40,855 nt of DNA from Chromatiaceae bacterium (GTDB lineage: Bacteria > Pseudomonadota > Gammaproteobacteria > Chromatiales > Chromatiaceae): contig JALOTB010000020.1 of NCBI GenBank assembly GCA_025458165.1, positions 1 to 40,855 of the forward strand, read 5' to 3'. The notes beneath the pieces were generated by a model. That model worked only from the letters and a program-made list of their open reading frames with translations, did no database searches and was not told the DNA's origin. The first letter of the stretch is position 1, and each line of letters starts with the position of its first letter. The position numbers and the translations under genes were made by a program. This document shows, piece by piece, positions 1 through 9,493 of this stretch.

Positions 1-586
1 TATAGCCGTAGTGGCGCAGCCAGCGGTAGTAGCGCACCAGCTCGGCGCGCGGGTCCGGTTCCGGCCGATGCGCGGCGAGCCAGGCGAGGACGAAGTCGGT
101 GACCGCCTCCGGCTCGTCGAGCGGGAGCGCCGGGGGGTGCGGGCCCGAGAGCGGGCCGTCGCAGGCGACCGCGATGATGTCCGGGTCCCTCGGGTAGAGC
201 GGCTCGGCCTCCCGTACGGCACGATGGACCTCGATCTTGGGGCAGGCGGCGTGCTTGAAGCCCTCGGCCAGGACCAGGTCCACCCGCTCCGGGTCGAAGC
301 ACGCGAGCATGTCGGCGAGCACGGGGTCGGCGAGCCCCTCGGGCTGCTCCGACTGCAGGGCCCAGCGCTCGCGCGAGGCGATCAGGGTCTGCACCGCACC
401 CGCGGCGCGTAGGTCGTAGCTGTCCTTTCCGGGGACATCGAGGTCGAAGCCGTGATGGGCGTGCTTGAGGTAGCCGAGGCGCAGGCCGCGCCGCCGCAGC
501 AGCGGAACCAGGCGCTTCAACAGGGTCGTCTTGCCGCTGCCGCTCGCGGCGACGAAGCCGATCACGGGGACTTGGGTCTGTCGCAT
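1..586 (-). CDS. mobB: MobB, molybdopterin-guanine dinucleotide biosynthesis adaptor (partial)
   Basis: The minus-strand frame from an ATG at 586 stays open to the window edge (195 codons), so the C-terminus is missing. The protein begins with MRQTQVPVIGFVAASGSGKT, a P-loop NTPase start (Walker A GSGKTT about residues 15-20), followed by the LGYLKHAHHGFDLDVPGKDS stretch typical of MobB. A later LVLAEGFKHAACPKIEVHR segment matches the family's conserved 'EGFK..pKIEv.R' region. MobB is a GTP-binding partner of MobA in attaching GMP to molybdopterin, giving the bis-MGD cofactor of DMSO-reductase-family enzymes. It is divergent from ettA; the 170 bp between them should hold both promoters. Family assignment is secure; only the missing end is unknown. 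Confidence 0.9.
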   Translation of the reverse strand, partial: MRQTQVPVIGFVAASGSGKTTLLKRLVPLLRRRGLRLGYLKHAHHGFDLDVPGKDSYDLRAAGAVQTLIASRERWALQSEQPEGLADPVLADMLACFDPERVDLVLAEGFKHAACPKIEVHRAVREAEPLYPRDPDIIAVACDGPLSGPHPPALPLDEPEAVTDFVLAWLAAHRPEPDPRAELVRYYRWLRHYGY

Positions 587-756
587 CTCCGATTCCTGCC
601 CCGTACCGCCCGGACCCGGGCCGCGCGGGGTGCGCAGTGGGTGTGAAAGTGCGAGCATAGCCGATCCGCCGCGCCGGGCAGATCCTCGCCGCCCTTGGGC
701 GTCCGCGGCGCCGCGGCCCGCCCCTACCAACCGCTCCAATCCCAGATCCCAAGACT

Positions 757-2424
<1,668 letters not shown>

Positions 2425-2463
2425 TCGAAGACGGGTCGCCCCGAGTCGAGGCTGGACCGGACC

Positions 2464-5085
2464 ATGGCCGAACGCCCCGAGACCGATCTCGACGCCCTGG
2501 ACGCGGGCGAGCCCGTGCGGCGGACCCAGATCGCCCTCGTGGTGTGCGGCGCCCTGCTCCTGGCGCTGCTCGCCTGGAGCACCTGGAGCCAGGTCCAAAC
2601 GCGCCTCGCGATGGAGCGCAGCCTCGCCACGCACCTCACCGCGGCGACCGCGGACCGCCTGCGCCGCCGGCTGCGCGAGGACGAGATCCAGCTCAGCGAT
2701 CACGTGGTCCGGGATCACGACCTGCTCGACTCGCTGCTCGTCGCACCGGAGGACGCCAGTCTGCGCGAGCAGGTCTGGTGGACGCTACAGGTCCGCTTTC
2801 CAGATGTCGCTGGGGCCTTGGTGATCGGCGCCAGGGACATCCGGGCCGTCGTCCTCGGCGGGGAGGTCGGCGCGGACAGCGGGCGCTTCTTGCGCGAGCG
2901 GATGCGCGGACGGGGGAGACCATTGCGTCTGGTGGCCGGCGACACCGGCACCTACGCCGAGGTCACCGCGCCCTGGTTTCAGGGCGGGGGGCTGGCTGGG
3001 GCGCTCCTGATCCGACTGCCCTGCGACGGACTCTGTCGGACCCTGAACGACATCGAGACACCGCCAGGCCATGAGCTGGCGCTGCATCCCCGCGACGCCC
3101 GGGACCCCCGGCAAGGCCTGCTCGCCGCCGCCCCGGTCGGGGACACCGGCTGGGAGATCCGCGCCTTGCTGGACCCAGCATATGCGGCCGACCTGCGCGG
3201 CCGGCCGCTGGCCAGCGGGCTCGCCATCGCCCTCACCCTCTTGCTTGTACTCGCCGCACTCGCGGCATGGACCCGTCGGCAAGACCCGCACCGCCGCCAG
3301 GAGCTGCGCGTCCTGCGTGAGGCCGACTTCCGGCTCCAGGCGGTGGTCGCCGCCACGACCGACGGCATCCTGCTCACCGACCGGGAGGGGCGCATCGAGC
3401 TCGTCAACCCGGCTGCGGAGATGCTCTTCGGCCGACTCGCCGAGGACGTCCTCGACGAATCCGTCGATCGGCTGATCCCCGACTTCTTCGCGGTGGGCAA
3501 CGCGGAGGGCCTGCTGGAGGCCGATCAGGCGAGCCTGCTGCCGGTCGTGCGCGAGACCCGCGCCCTGGGTCGCGGCGGGGAGGAGCTCCCGATCCGCCTC
3601 TGGCTCACCCGCACCCGATTCGAGGACAAGACGCATTTCCTCGCCGTGGTGCAGGACCTGACCGAGCACCAGCACAACGAGGCGCAATTGGCCTACCTGG
3701 CCCAGCGCGATGTGCTCACCGGGCTGCTCAACCGCAAGGAGCTGGAGCGTCATCTGGCCGAGGTGCTCGCCACCGGTGCCGAGGGCGGACCCGGCCCGCA
3801 CGTCCTCTGCCACCTGGACGTCGACCAGTTCAAGCTGATCAACGAGCGTTGCGGACACGAGGCCGGCGACGCCCTGCTCAAGCAGCTCGCCACCCTGTTG
3901 AGCGCCAAGCTCAACGGCAGCGAGGTGGTCGCTCGCCTCGCGGGGGATGAGTTTGCCCTGCTGCTGCCCGACCGGGGTCTCGACGCCGCATTGGCCCTCT
4001 GCGACACCCTGCTACAGACGGTGCGGAGCTTCCTTTTCGCCTGGCGCGACCAGTCATTCGACGTCTCGGCCAGCATCGGGGTGGTGGAGCTGCGGGGCGA
4101 CGGCGAGACCCCGTCGAGCGCGCTGAGCAAGGCCGACGCCGCCTGCCACATGGCCAAGACGCACGGGCGCGACCGCGTCCACGTCTATCAGGAGAGCGAC
4201 GCCGAGCTGATCCGCCACCACGGCGACATGCGCCTGGTCGCAACCATCTCCGACGCGCTCAAAGAGGGGCGGTTCCACCTCTTCGCCCAGCCCATCCTGC
4301 CGATAGCCGGAGGCGCTGGGGCGCGGCTTCATTTCGAGGTACTGGTGCGCATGCGCGACGCCCAGGGCAACGCGGTCATCCCAGACAGCTTCATCCCCGC
4401 CGCCGAGCGCTACATCCTGATGCCCACCATCGACCGCTGGGTGATCAACCGGCTGTTCCGCCTGCACGCCAGCAACCTGCGTGCCTGGCACAGCGCGGCC
4501 CCGGACCAGTTCCTGTTTGCGGTCAACCTGTCGGGGACCTCGCTGGCGGACGATGGCTTCCTGCGCTACATCAAGCGTCAGTTCAGCGAGCTCGACATCC
4601 CCTATCCCAGCATCTGCTTCGAGATCACCGAGACCGCCGCGGTGCGCGACCTCAAGGGCGCCTGCGCCTTCATGGAGGAGCTCACCGGTCTGGGCTGCCG
4701 CTTCGCCCTCGACGACTTTGGTGCCGGGGCGTCCTCGTACCGCTACCTCAAGGAGCTGCCGGTCGACTATCTCAAGATCGACGGCAGCTTCGTGCGCGGC
4801 ATGGCGGAGGACCCAGTCGACTACGCCCTGGTCGAGTCGATCAACCAGATCGGCCACGTCCTGCGGCTCAAGACCATCGCCGAGTGGGTGGAGGACCGCA
4901 ATACGCTCAGCCAACTGCGGGCGTTGAACGTCGATTTCGCCCAGGGCTACGCGGTCGGAGAGGCGCTGCCGGTGGAGACGCTGACCCTGGACAAGACGCT
5001 GATCCCGCCCACCCTGCGAGGGCTGACGCATGACGGACACCGCGGACCTCATCGCACGCGCCGCGAGCCTGCTCGATCGGCTTGA
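2464..5085 (+). CDS. Membrane-bound PAS-GGDEF-EAL cyclic-di-GMP protein
   Basis: 873 residues. TM1 lies at about 22-40 and TM2 at about 250-268, framing a periplasmic sensor of about 200 residues that I cannot assign. A PAS domain follows (about 290-405, with GILLTDREGRIELVNPAAE), then a GGDEF domain (about 410-575) and an EAL domain (about 600-860). The GGDEF signature reads AGDEF near residue 493. The EAL motif reads EVL (HFEVLVRM) near residue 625. Other EAL residues are kept: NLSG, EITET, DDFGAG, LKIDGSF and AEWVED. The family makes and/or degrades c-di-GMP; EAL activity looks more secure than cyclase activity, but both variant motifs occur in active enzymes. The 3' end overlaps the next gene by 56 bp. 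Confidence 0.9.
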   Translation: MAERPETDLDALDAGEPVRRTQIALVVCGALLLALLAWSTWSQVQTRLAMERSLATHLTAATADRLRRRLREDEIQLSDHVVRDHDLLDSLLVAPEDASLREQVWWTLQVRFPDVAGALVIGARDIRAVVLGGEVGADSGRFLRERMRGRGRPLRLVAGDTGTYAEVTAPWFQGGGLAGALLIRLPCDGLCRTLNDIETPPGHELALHPRDARDPRQGLLAAAPVGDTGWEIRALLDPAYAADLRGRPLASGLAIALTLLLVLAALAAWTRRQDPHRRQELRVLREADFRLQAVVAATTDGILLTDREGRIELVNPAAEMLFGRLAEDVLDESVDRLIPDFFAVGNAEGLLEADQASLLPVVRETRALGRGGEELPIRLWLTRTRFEDKTHFLAVVQDLTEHQHNEAQLAYLAQRDVLTGLLNRKELERHLAEVLATGAEGGPGPHVLCHLDVDQFKLINERCGHEAGDALLKQLATLLSAKLNGSEVVARLAGDEFALLLPDRGLDAALALCDTLLQTVRSFLFAWRDQSFDVSASIGVVELRGDGETPSSALSKADAACHMAKTHGRDRVHVYQESDAELIRHHGDMRLVATISDALKEGRFHLFAQPILPIAGGAGARLHFEVLVRMRDAQGNAVIPDSFIPAAERYILMPTIDRWVINRLFRLHASNLRAWHSAAPDQFLFAVNLSGTSLADDGFLRYIKRQFSELDIPYPSICFEITETAAVRDLKGACAFMEELTGLGCRFALDDFGAGASSYRYLKELPVDYLKIDGSFVRGMAEDPVDYALVESINQIGHVLRLKTIAEWVEDRNTLSQLRALNVDFAQGYAVGEALPVETLTLDKTLIPPTLRGLTHDGHRGPHRTRREPARSA

Positions 5086-5887
5086 GGCCCTGCTGCCCCC
5101 GGCCGCCTCCGAGCCGAACTGGGGCGCACCCGCCTTCCGCTGGCGGCGCACGGCGGGACGCGGCTGGCTCGCGCCTATTGCGCACCCCCACCGGATCGCG
5201 CTCGACGATCTGCTCTGCCTGGAGTCTCAGAAGGCCGAGATCAGCCGCAACACGCGCCAGTTCCTGCGCGGGCGCAGCGCCAACAACCTCCTGCTCTGGG
5301 GCTCTCGGGGCACGGGCAAATCATCGCTGATCAAGGCCGTCTTCAACGAGCTGCGCGACCAGGGCCTGCGCCTGATCGAGGTCGATAAGGCCGATCTGGT
5401 CGACCTGCCGGACATCCTGGAGATGGTGCGCTACCGCACCGAGCGCTTCATCGTGTTCTGCGACGACCTGAGCTTCGAGGCCAGCGAGTCGGGCTACACC
5501 GCCCTCAAGGCCGCCCTCGAGGGCTCACTCAGCGCCCCGCCGGACAAGGTGCTGATCTACGCCACCTCGAACCGCCGCCACCTGCTGCCGGAGCTGCAGA
5601 GCGAGAACCGCGAGACGCGGGTCGTCGACGGGGAGATCCACCCGGGCGAGAGCGTCGAGGAGAAGGTCTCGCTCTCCGACCGCTTCGGGCTCTGGCTGTC
5701 CTTCCACCCCTTCAGCCAGGCGCAGTATCTCAGCATCGTGCGCCACTGGCTGGCGCACCTCGGCGCCGCCGCGCACGATCCCCTGATCGAGCAGGCCGCC
5801 CTGCGCTGGGCCTTGCGCCGCGGCTCGCGCAGCGGCCGCACCGCCTGGCAGTTCGCCCGCGACTGGGCGGGCCGGGGTGACGGCTGA
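5030..5887 (+). CDS. DUF815-family AAA+ ATPase
   Basis: 285 residues. Walker A is GSRGTGKSS (about 91-99), and Walker B-like FIVFCDDLSFE is followed by the ATSNRRHLLPE sensor-1 region. This arrangement is characteristic of the DUF815 (YcaJ/RarA-distant, uncharacterised) ATPase family. The sequence then has SLSDRFGLWLSFHPFSQAQY, also conserved in the family. The ATG at 5030 has a GAGGG-type ribosome site about 10 nt upstream. It lies inside the 3' end of the GGDEF-EAL gene, so the two are probably translationally coupled. The cellular role is unknown. No membrane segment or signal peptide is visible, so it should be cytoplasmic. Confidence 0.88.
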   Translation: MTDTADLIARAASLLDRLEALLPPAASEPNWGAPAFRWRRTAGRGWLAPIAHPHRIALDDLLCLESQKAEISRNTRQFLRGRSANNLLLWGSRGTGKSSLIKAVFNELRDQGLRLIEVDKADLVDLPDILEMVRYRTERFIVFCDDLSFEASESGYTALKAALEGSLSAPPDKVLIYATSNRRHLLPELQSENRETRVVDGEIHPGESVEEKVSLSDRFGLWLSFHPFSQAQYLSIVRHWLAHLGAAAHDPLIEQAALRWALRRGSRSGRTAWQFARDWAGRGDG

Positions 5888-5950
5888 CCGGCGTCGGTCG
5901 CCCCTGTCAGCCCCAGGTTCTCTGGAGTCGCGTTCATTTGCGGCAACTCC

Positions 5951-7417
5951 TTACGCGAAGTCGTGGCGCAGGATCTCCGCGGTGCGGCGGCAGATCTCGC
6001 GGCCGTAGTCGGTCCACAGGCCCTGGCCCCAGTAGCGGTAGCAGCTCGTCTGCGAGCTCATGAGGTGGAACAGCGCGTTACGGAAGCGGTGCTCGTTGCT
6101 CGGCACCCCGGGGACCAGGACCTTTTCGTTGAACAACGCGCTCGCCTCCTCCATCGGACCCAGGACGTTGTCGTAGCCCTGTACCCAGGACAGGTTGTTG
6201 GTCCAGCTCCCGCCGTCCATGTGGAAGCGGTGGTCGGAGGCCTTAAGCTCCTCGATCACCGCCGCCAGCCGCTCGGGGCCGTCGCCAGGGGCCATGCGCT
6301 CCCAGAGCTTGTGCTGGAGGAGGGGCTGGATCACCGGGAGATCGGCCTCCGTGATGCCCATGCCGGCGAGGTACTCCAAATACTCGGAGACATTCATCAG
6401 CGGGACATCGGACCCGCTCGCCCCCCGCACGACCTCCATGTACTTCCCGGGGAACTCGTTCATCATCACCCCGCCGTTCTCGCCGTCGGCGATCTGGGTG
6501 ACGAGCGGCGGCACGGACTTGCCGGCGAGATCCCAACGGTGGAGGCCGGAGGCCTCGTACCAGGGCTGCATCTGGGCGACCAGCTTGGTGTCGCTGCCCT
6601 GGGTCTTGACGATGGCAATGATGCTCGCGCTCTCGCCCTCGGAGTTGGTACAGACGAGGCGGTGCGGCAGGTGCGGGCGCTGCGGGTGCCAGCCGTTCTC
6701 CGGGTGCTCGACCGAGTGCTCCTGCACCAGCACCCACTGGTAGCCGCAGTCGCGCAGGGTGCGGACGAACTCGTAGGCGACGTCCGGGTGGTTCGGCAGC
6801 GCCATCTCCGCGGGCGAGAACCCGCGCACACGCCCCAGGGCCGGGAGCCCGAAGATGGCCGCGAAGTGCTGCTGCCAGGCACGCACGTGTAGGCGGTAAT
6901 CCTGCACCGGGGTCGAGGGTGCCACCGGATGGCCCCAGGGCATGCCGAGCCACTCCACGGCCCAGAGATAATCCGGATTGCAGGTGATCCCCTTGAGCGC
7001 GTCGAGCACGTCGTCCCGCCCCATCTGGCGCAGACCGTAGAGCAGGGTGCCCGAGTACTCCAGCATCACCCGCGGCGACTTGCCCTCGTGGATGAGCTGG
7101 GGGATGAGCTCGCCCATGCGCTTGTAGCACCAGGCGAAGACTGGGGCGTTGTGGTTATCGCCGATGTCCTGGTGCTCCATCATGTACTGGAGATTGCCGA
7201 TGATTGCGGCGGTCTTGAGGTCTCCCCCGCCCGCGGGAATCAGCGGCTGGTGCATGTGCAAAGCAATGGCGCAGGCGGCGCGGATCTGGCCGAAGTCGAC
7301 CGCGCCAGCCCCGCCCGAAAGGCCCTTGGTCGCATCGGCGGCCATCGCCCGCGCGACCTGCTCCTCCGCACCAGCGACGTTGGGTACGCCTTGGATGATC
7401 TCGGCTAGCTCACTCAC
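5951..7417 (-). CDS. Glycoside hydrolase family 57 protein (488 aa)
   Basis: The N-terminal region carries the GH57 motif HMHQPL (54-59). The candidate nucleophile motif GFSPAEMAL contains Glu204, and QIADGENGG contains Asp311, the position of the proposed acid/base. GH57 enzymes are retaining alpha-amylases, 4-alpha-glucanotransferases, branching enzymes and relatives acting on alpha-glucans. There is no signal peptide, so the enzyme is probably cytoplasmic and might act on glycogen or maltodextrins (inference). It follows a second GH57 gene on the same strand by 52 bp, suggesting an operon. The first 45 residues form an Ala/Gly-rich extension ahead of the catalytic barrel. Exact substrate specificity cannot be read from the sequence. 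Confidence 0.87.
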   Translation of the reverse strand: MSELAEIIQGVPNVAGAEEQVARAMAADATKGLSGGAGAVDFGQIRAACAIALHMHQPLIPAGGGDLKTAAIIGNLQYMMEHQDIGDNHNAPVFAWCYKRMGELIPQLIHEGKSPRVMLEYSGTLLYGLRQMGRDDVLDALKGITCNPDYLWAVEWLGMPWGHPVAPSTPVQDYRLHVRAWQQHFAAIFGLPALGRVRGFSPAEMALPNHPDVAYEFVRTLRDCGYQWVLVQEHSVEHPENGWHPQRPHLPHRLVCTNSEGESASIIAIVKTQGSDTKLVAQMQPWYEASGLHRWDLAGKSVPPLVTQIADGENGGVMMNEFPGKYMEVVRGASGSDVPLMNVSEYLEYLAGMGITEADLPVIQPLLQHKLWERMAPGDGPERLAAVIEELKASDHRFHMDGGSWTNNLSWVQGYDNVLGPMEEASALFNEKVLVPGVPSNEHRFRNALFHLMSSQTSCYRYWGQGLWTDYGREICRRTAEILRHDFA

Positions 7418-7469
7418 GATCGCAATACCTCTCTCGCATCAATCAAAACAGGCCTGGCGGCCCGGCGCA

Positions 7470-8681
7470 TCAAACAGATCCGCCGCGCACGGCGCCGGCG
7501 GACAGCCGGGTGCGCACCCGAGCCAGGGACTCGCGGGCGACCCGAAGGTCCGCTTCGGCCCGGCACACCCAGGCATCGCCCCAGTAAAAGTTGCAGCTCG
7601 TCTCGGCGCGCAGCAGATGCCAATTGGCCTCTTCGAGCTCGCGCGCGAGGCCCTCGTCACCGATCAGCCCCTGCTCGGCGGCCTGGCGGCGCAGCTCGTG
7701 CAGGTCGGTGCTGACCGACTGGACGTCCGCGAGCGACTGGCGCTGCAGCTCGGAGCCGGTCCACTGGGTGAACTCGCGCCCGTGGTGCCAGCCGGTGTTC
7801 CAGGCCCCGGTAGTCACCCGCACCTCCCCGTGCACGCCGTGGATGTCGAGGTATTCGCTGACGAAGGTGGGTGCCACCTCGGCCTCGCCCGCGCGGAACT
7901 GCTCGAGGAGCGGGCGGTAGAAGGCGCTCCAGAAGTTCGAGCCCTCGGTCACGTTGCGGAACCAGCCGCCGTTCTCGCCGTCGGTGCAGGTAGTCACCAG
8001 GGGCGGGAAGTCGCACCAGCGGGTGCGCTCGGCGACCTCGTTGACGAACCAACCGACCTCCATGCCCGACTCCTGGGCGTTGGAGAGGTCGCGGTCGCGT
8101 ACCACGACGACGATCTCGTCGGTGCCGAAGCGGGCGATGTGGGGCCGGTAGCGCAGCTCCTGCCAGGTCATCGGGGTGACCGGCTCGACGTGCTCGCTGT
8201 CGACCAGGACATAGCGGTAGCCGAAGGCGCGCAGCAGCGGGATGAGCTCCATCGCGAATCCCATCTCGGGCGGCCAGAACCCCTGGAAGCGCGGCCGCCA
8301 GAACAGATGGCGGGCCATGGCGAGCCAGCGCTGCAGGTGCTCGGGGCGGTCGGCCTCCGGGATCAGCGGCAGCACCGGGTGGTAGTAGCCGGTCCCGAGG
8401 ATCTCGAACAGGTCCTGGTTCTGGTAGTGCCACAGGAGCGAGCCGCAGTCGACCAATCCATAGACCCGCTGTTGGAAGGCCGGGTCAGAGAGCGTCTGCA
8501 ACAGGGTTCCGGAGAGCGACAAGTGCACCCGCGCCACGTCCTCGTAGCCCCAGAGACTGCGCGGGATACGGTCCAGGGCATACAGAATCTCCTGCGCCTC
8601 CCAGTGGTTGTGCTCCAGGAGCTCCTCCAGGTTCCCCAAAGGTTGGTGAAGGTTCAGGACCAGGGCGTGGTGGGCGATCAT
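7470..8681 (-). CDS. Glycoside hydrolase family 57 protein (403 aa)
   Basis: A compact GH57 protein that starts directly with the barrel: NLHQPL (10-15), GFWPPEMGF with Glu139 as likely nucleophile, and TCTDGENGGW with Asp234 as likely acid/base. The C-terminal RAETSCNFYWGDAW parallels the SSQTSCYRYWGQGLW end of the neighbouring 488-residue GH57 protein, so the two are probably diverged paralogues that share the 'SC.rYWG' helix. It is the first gene of the apparent two-gene unit. It is cytoplasmic by absence of a signal peptide. A role in intracellular alpha-glucan turnover is inferred from family and pairing only. Confidence 0.88.
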   Translation of the reverse strand: MIAHHALVLNLHQPLGNLEELLEHNHWEAQEILYALDRIPRSLWGYEDVARVHLSLSGTLLQTLSDPAFQQRVYGLVDCGSLLWHYQNQDLFEILGTGYYHPVLPLIPEADRPEHLQRWLAMARHLFWRPRFQGFWPPEMGFAMELIPLLRAFGYRYVLVDSEHVEPVTPMTWQELRYRPHIARFGTDEIVVVVRDRDLSNAQESGMEVGWFVNEVAERTRWCDFPPLVTTCTDGENGGWFRNVTEGSNFWSAFYRPLLEQFRAGEAEVAPTFVSEYLDIHGVHGEVRVTTGAWNTGWHHGREFTQWTGSELQRQSLADVQSVSTDLHELRRQAAEQGLIGDEGLARELEEANWHLLRAETSCNFYWGDAWVCRAEADLRVARESLARVRTRLSAGAVRGGSV

Positions 8682-9083
8682 CGGCAGGCTCCCCTCGGCT
8701 CGGGTTGTTGATCGATAGTGGCCGACGCCGTGTGGCGCGGGCCGGCCCTGAGACTTCCTTGCTCGCCCGAGGCCGCAGCGCGATCGAAGGTGACAGACCT
8801 ACGGGTCGCGTCTGGCAGCCGACCCGCCCGGTCGGCCGTGCTCGGACGAGTCGGTATTCTACCGCCGTCGCACCCCGTTTGCGGACCCCAGGGCGGTCGC
8901 GAGCCCGGCGGTTGCATGGACGGGCGCCCCGGGCATAGGCTGGCGGAGGCTTGCCGCAGCGCCTCCTGACGAGCCCCCAGTCCGCGGCGAGAGGGCCAGT
9001 CGCCCCGTGCGGCCAGGGGTTTGGGGCTCACCCTCGCCTCGGCTCGCCCACAGAGCCTTGCCTTGCCCGGACGTCCGCCCGCC
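8682..9083. other. 402-bp intergenic region between divergent genes
   Basis: GC-rich region between the GH57 gene (minus) and a small plus-strand gene. It should contain divergent promoters. I see no convincing -10/-35 pair, repeat, RNA or protein-like frame here. Confidence 0.5.
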
Positions 9084-9350
9084 ATGCCAAAGATCATCAT
9101 CGACCCCGAGTCCCGCTCGCTCGAAGAGCGCTTCGCCCTGGTCCAGAGCCCCAAGCGCAATCGCGCGCGCTTCCCCGCCGCCTGTGTCACCCCGGTCGCC
9201 GACGAGGCCGCGGCGCGTGCCGGCGCCGAGCCCGCCCGCAATCTTTACGCGGCCGTGGTCTACGGGCCCTCCGCCTCGTCCGAGGGTCAGCAGGTCTACT
9301 ACCTGGTGCGCTGGCTCGATGGATGTCAAGGCAAAGGGGTGAGCGGGTAG
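9084..9350 (+). CDS. Small conserved-type hypothetical protein (88 aa)
   Basis: I do not recognise a named family. The protein starts MPKIIIDPESRSLEERFALV and has a hydrophobic/aromatic stretch NLYAAVVYGPS, then QQVYYLVRWLDG near the C-terminus. I chose the ATG at 9084 because the composition upstream in the same frame is not protein-like (Ser/Pro/Arg rich). It looks like a small soluble cytoplasmic protein. It lies 143 bp ahead of the transketolase-like gene on the same strand; the AT-rich inverted repeat between them suggests that gene has its own promoter. No function is proposed. Confidence 0.5.
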   Translation: MPKIIIDPESRSLEERFALVQSPKRNRARFPAACVTPVADEAAARAGAEPARNLYAAVVYGPSASSEGQQVYYLVRWLDGCQGKGVSG

Positions 9351-9380
9351 CGATGGGCGGGTCGCGCGGTCTGGCGAGAA

Positions 9381-9414
9381 TTTCACTATGCGCAAAGAAA
9401 ACTGTATTGTGAAA
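9381..9414. promoter_or_regulatory. AT-rich inverted repeat upstream of the transketolase-like gene
   Basis: TTTCAC (9381-9386) and GTGAAA (9409-9414) are exact inverted repeats in a locally AT-rich patch, about 80 bp before the start at 9494. The extended halves read TTTCACTAT and, on the other strand, TTTCACAAT. They could be two operator half-sites flanking promoter elements or a weak hairpin. Which regulator binds is not known. Confidence 0.3.
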
Positions 9415-9493
9415 CTCAAGCCTCGGTCGTAAGGTTTCGGCCCATGGGCGGGCGTGTCTGTCCCGCCGCAACCGGTCACACGAGGAGAGCCCC

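Noticed and set aside
5925..5945. TTCATTTGCGGC shared with position 16659
   Set aside because: A 12-base match with dissimilar flanks; too short to call a repeat.
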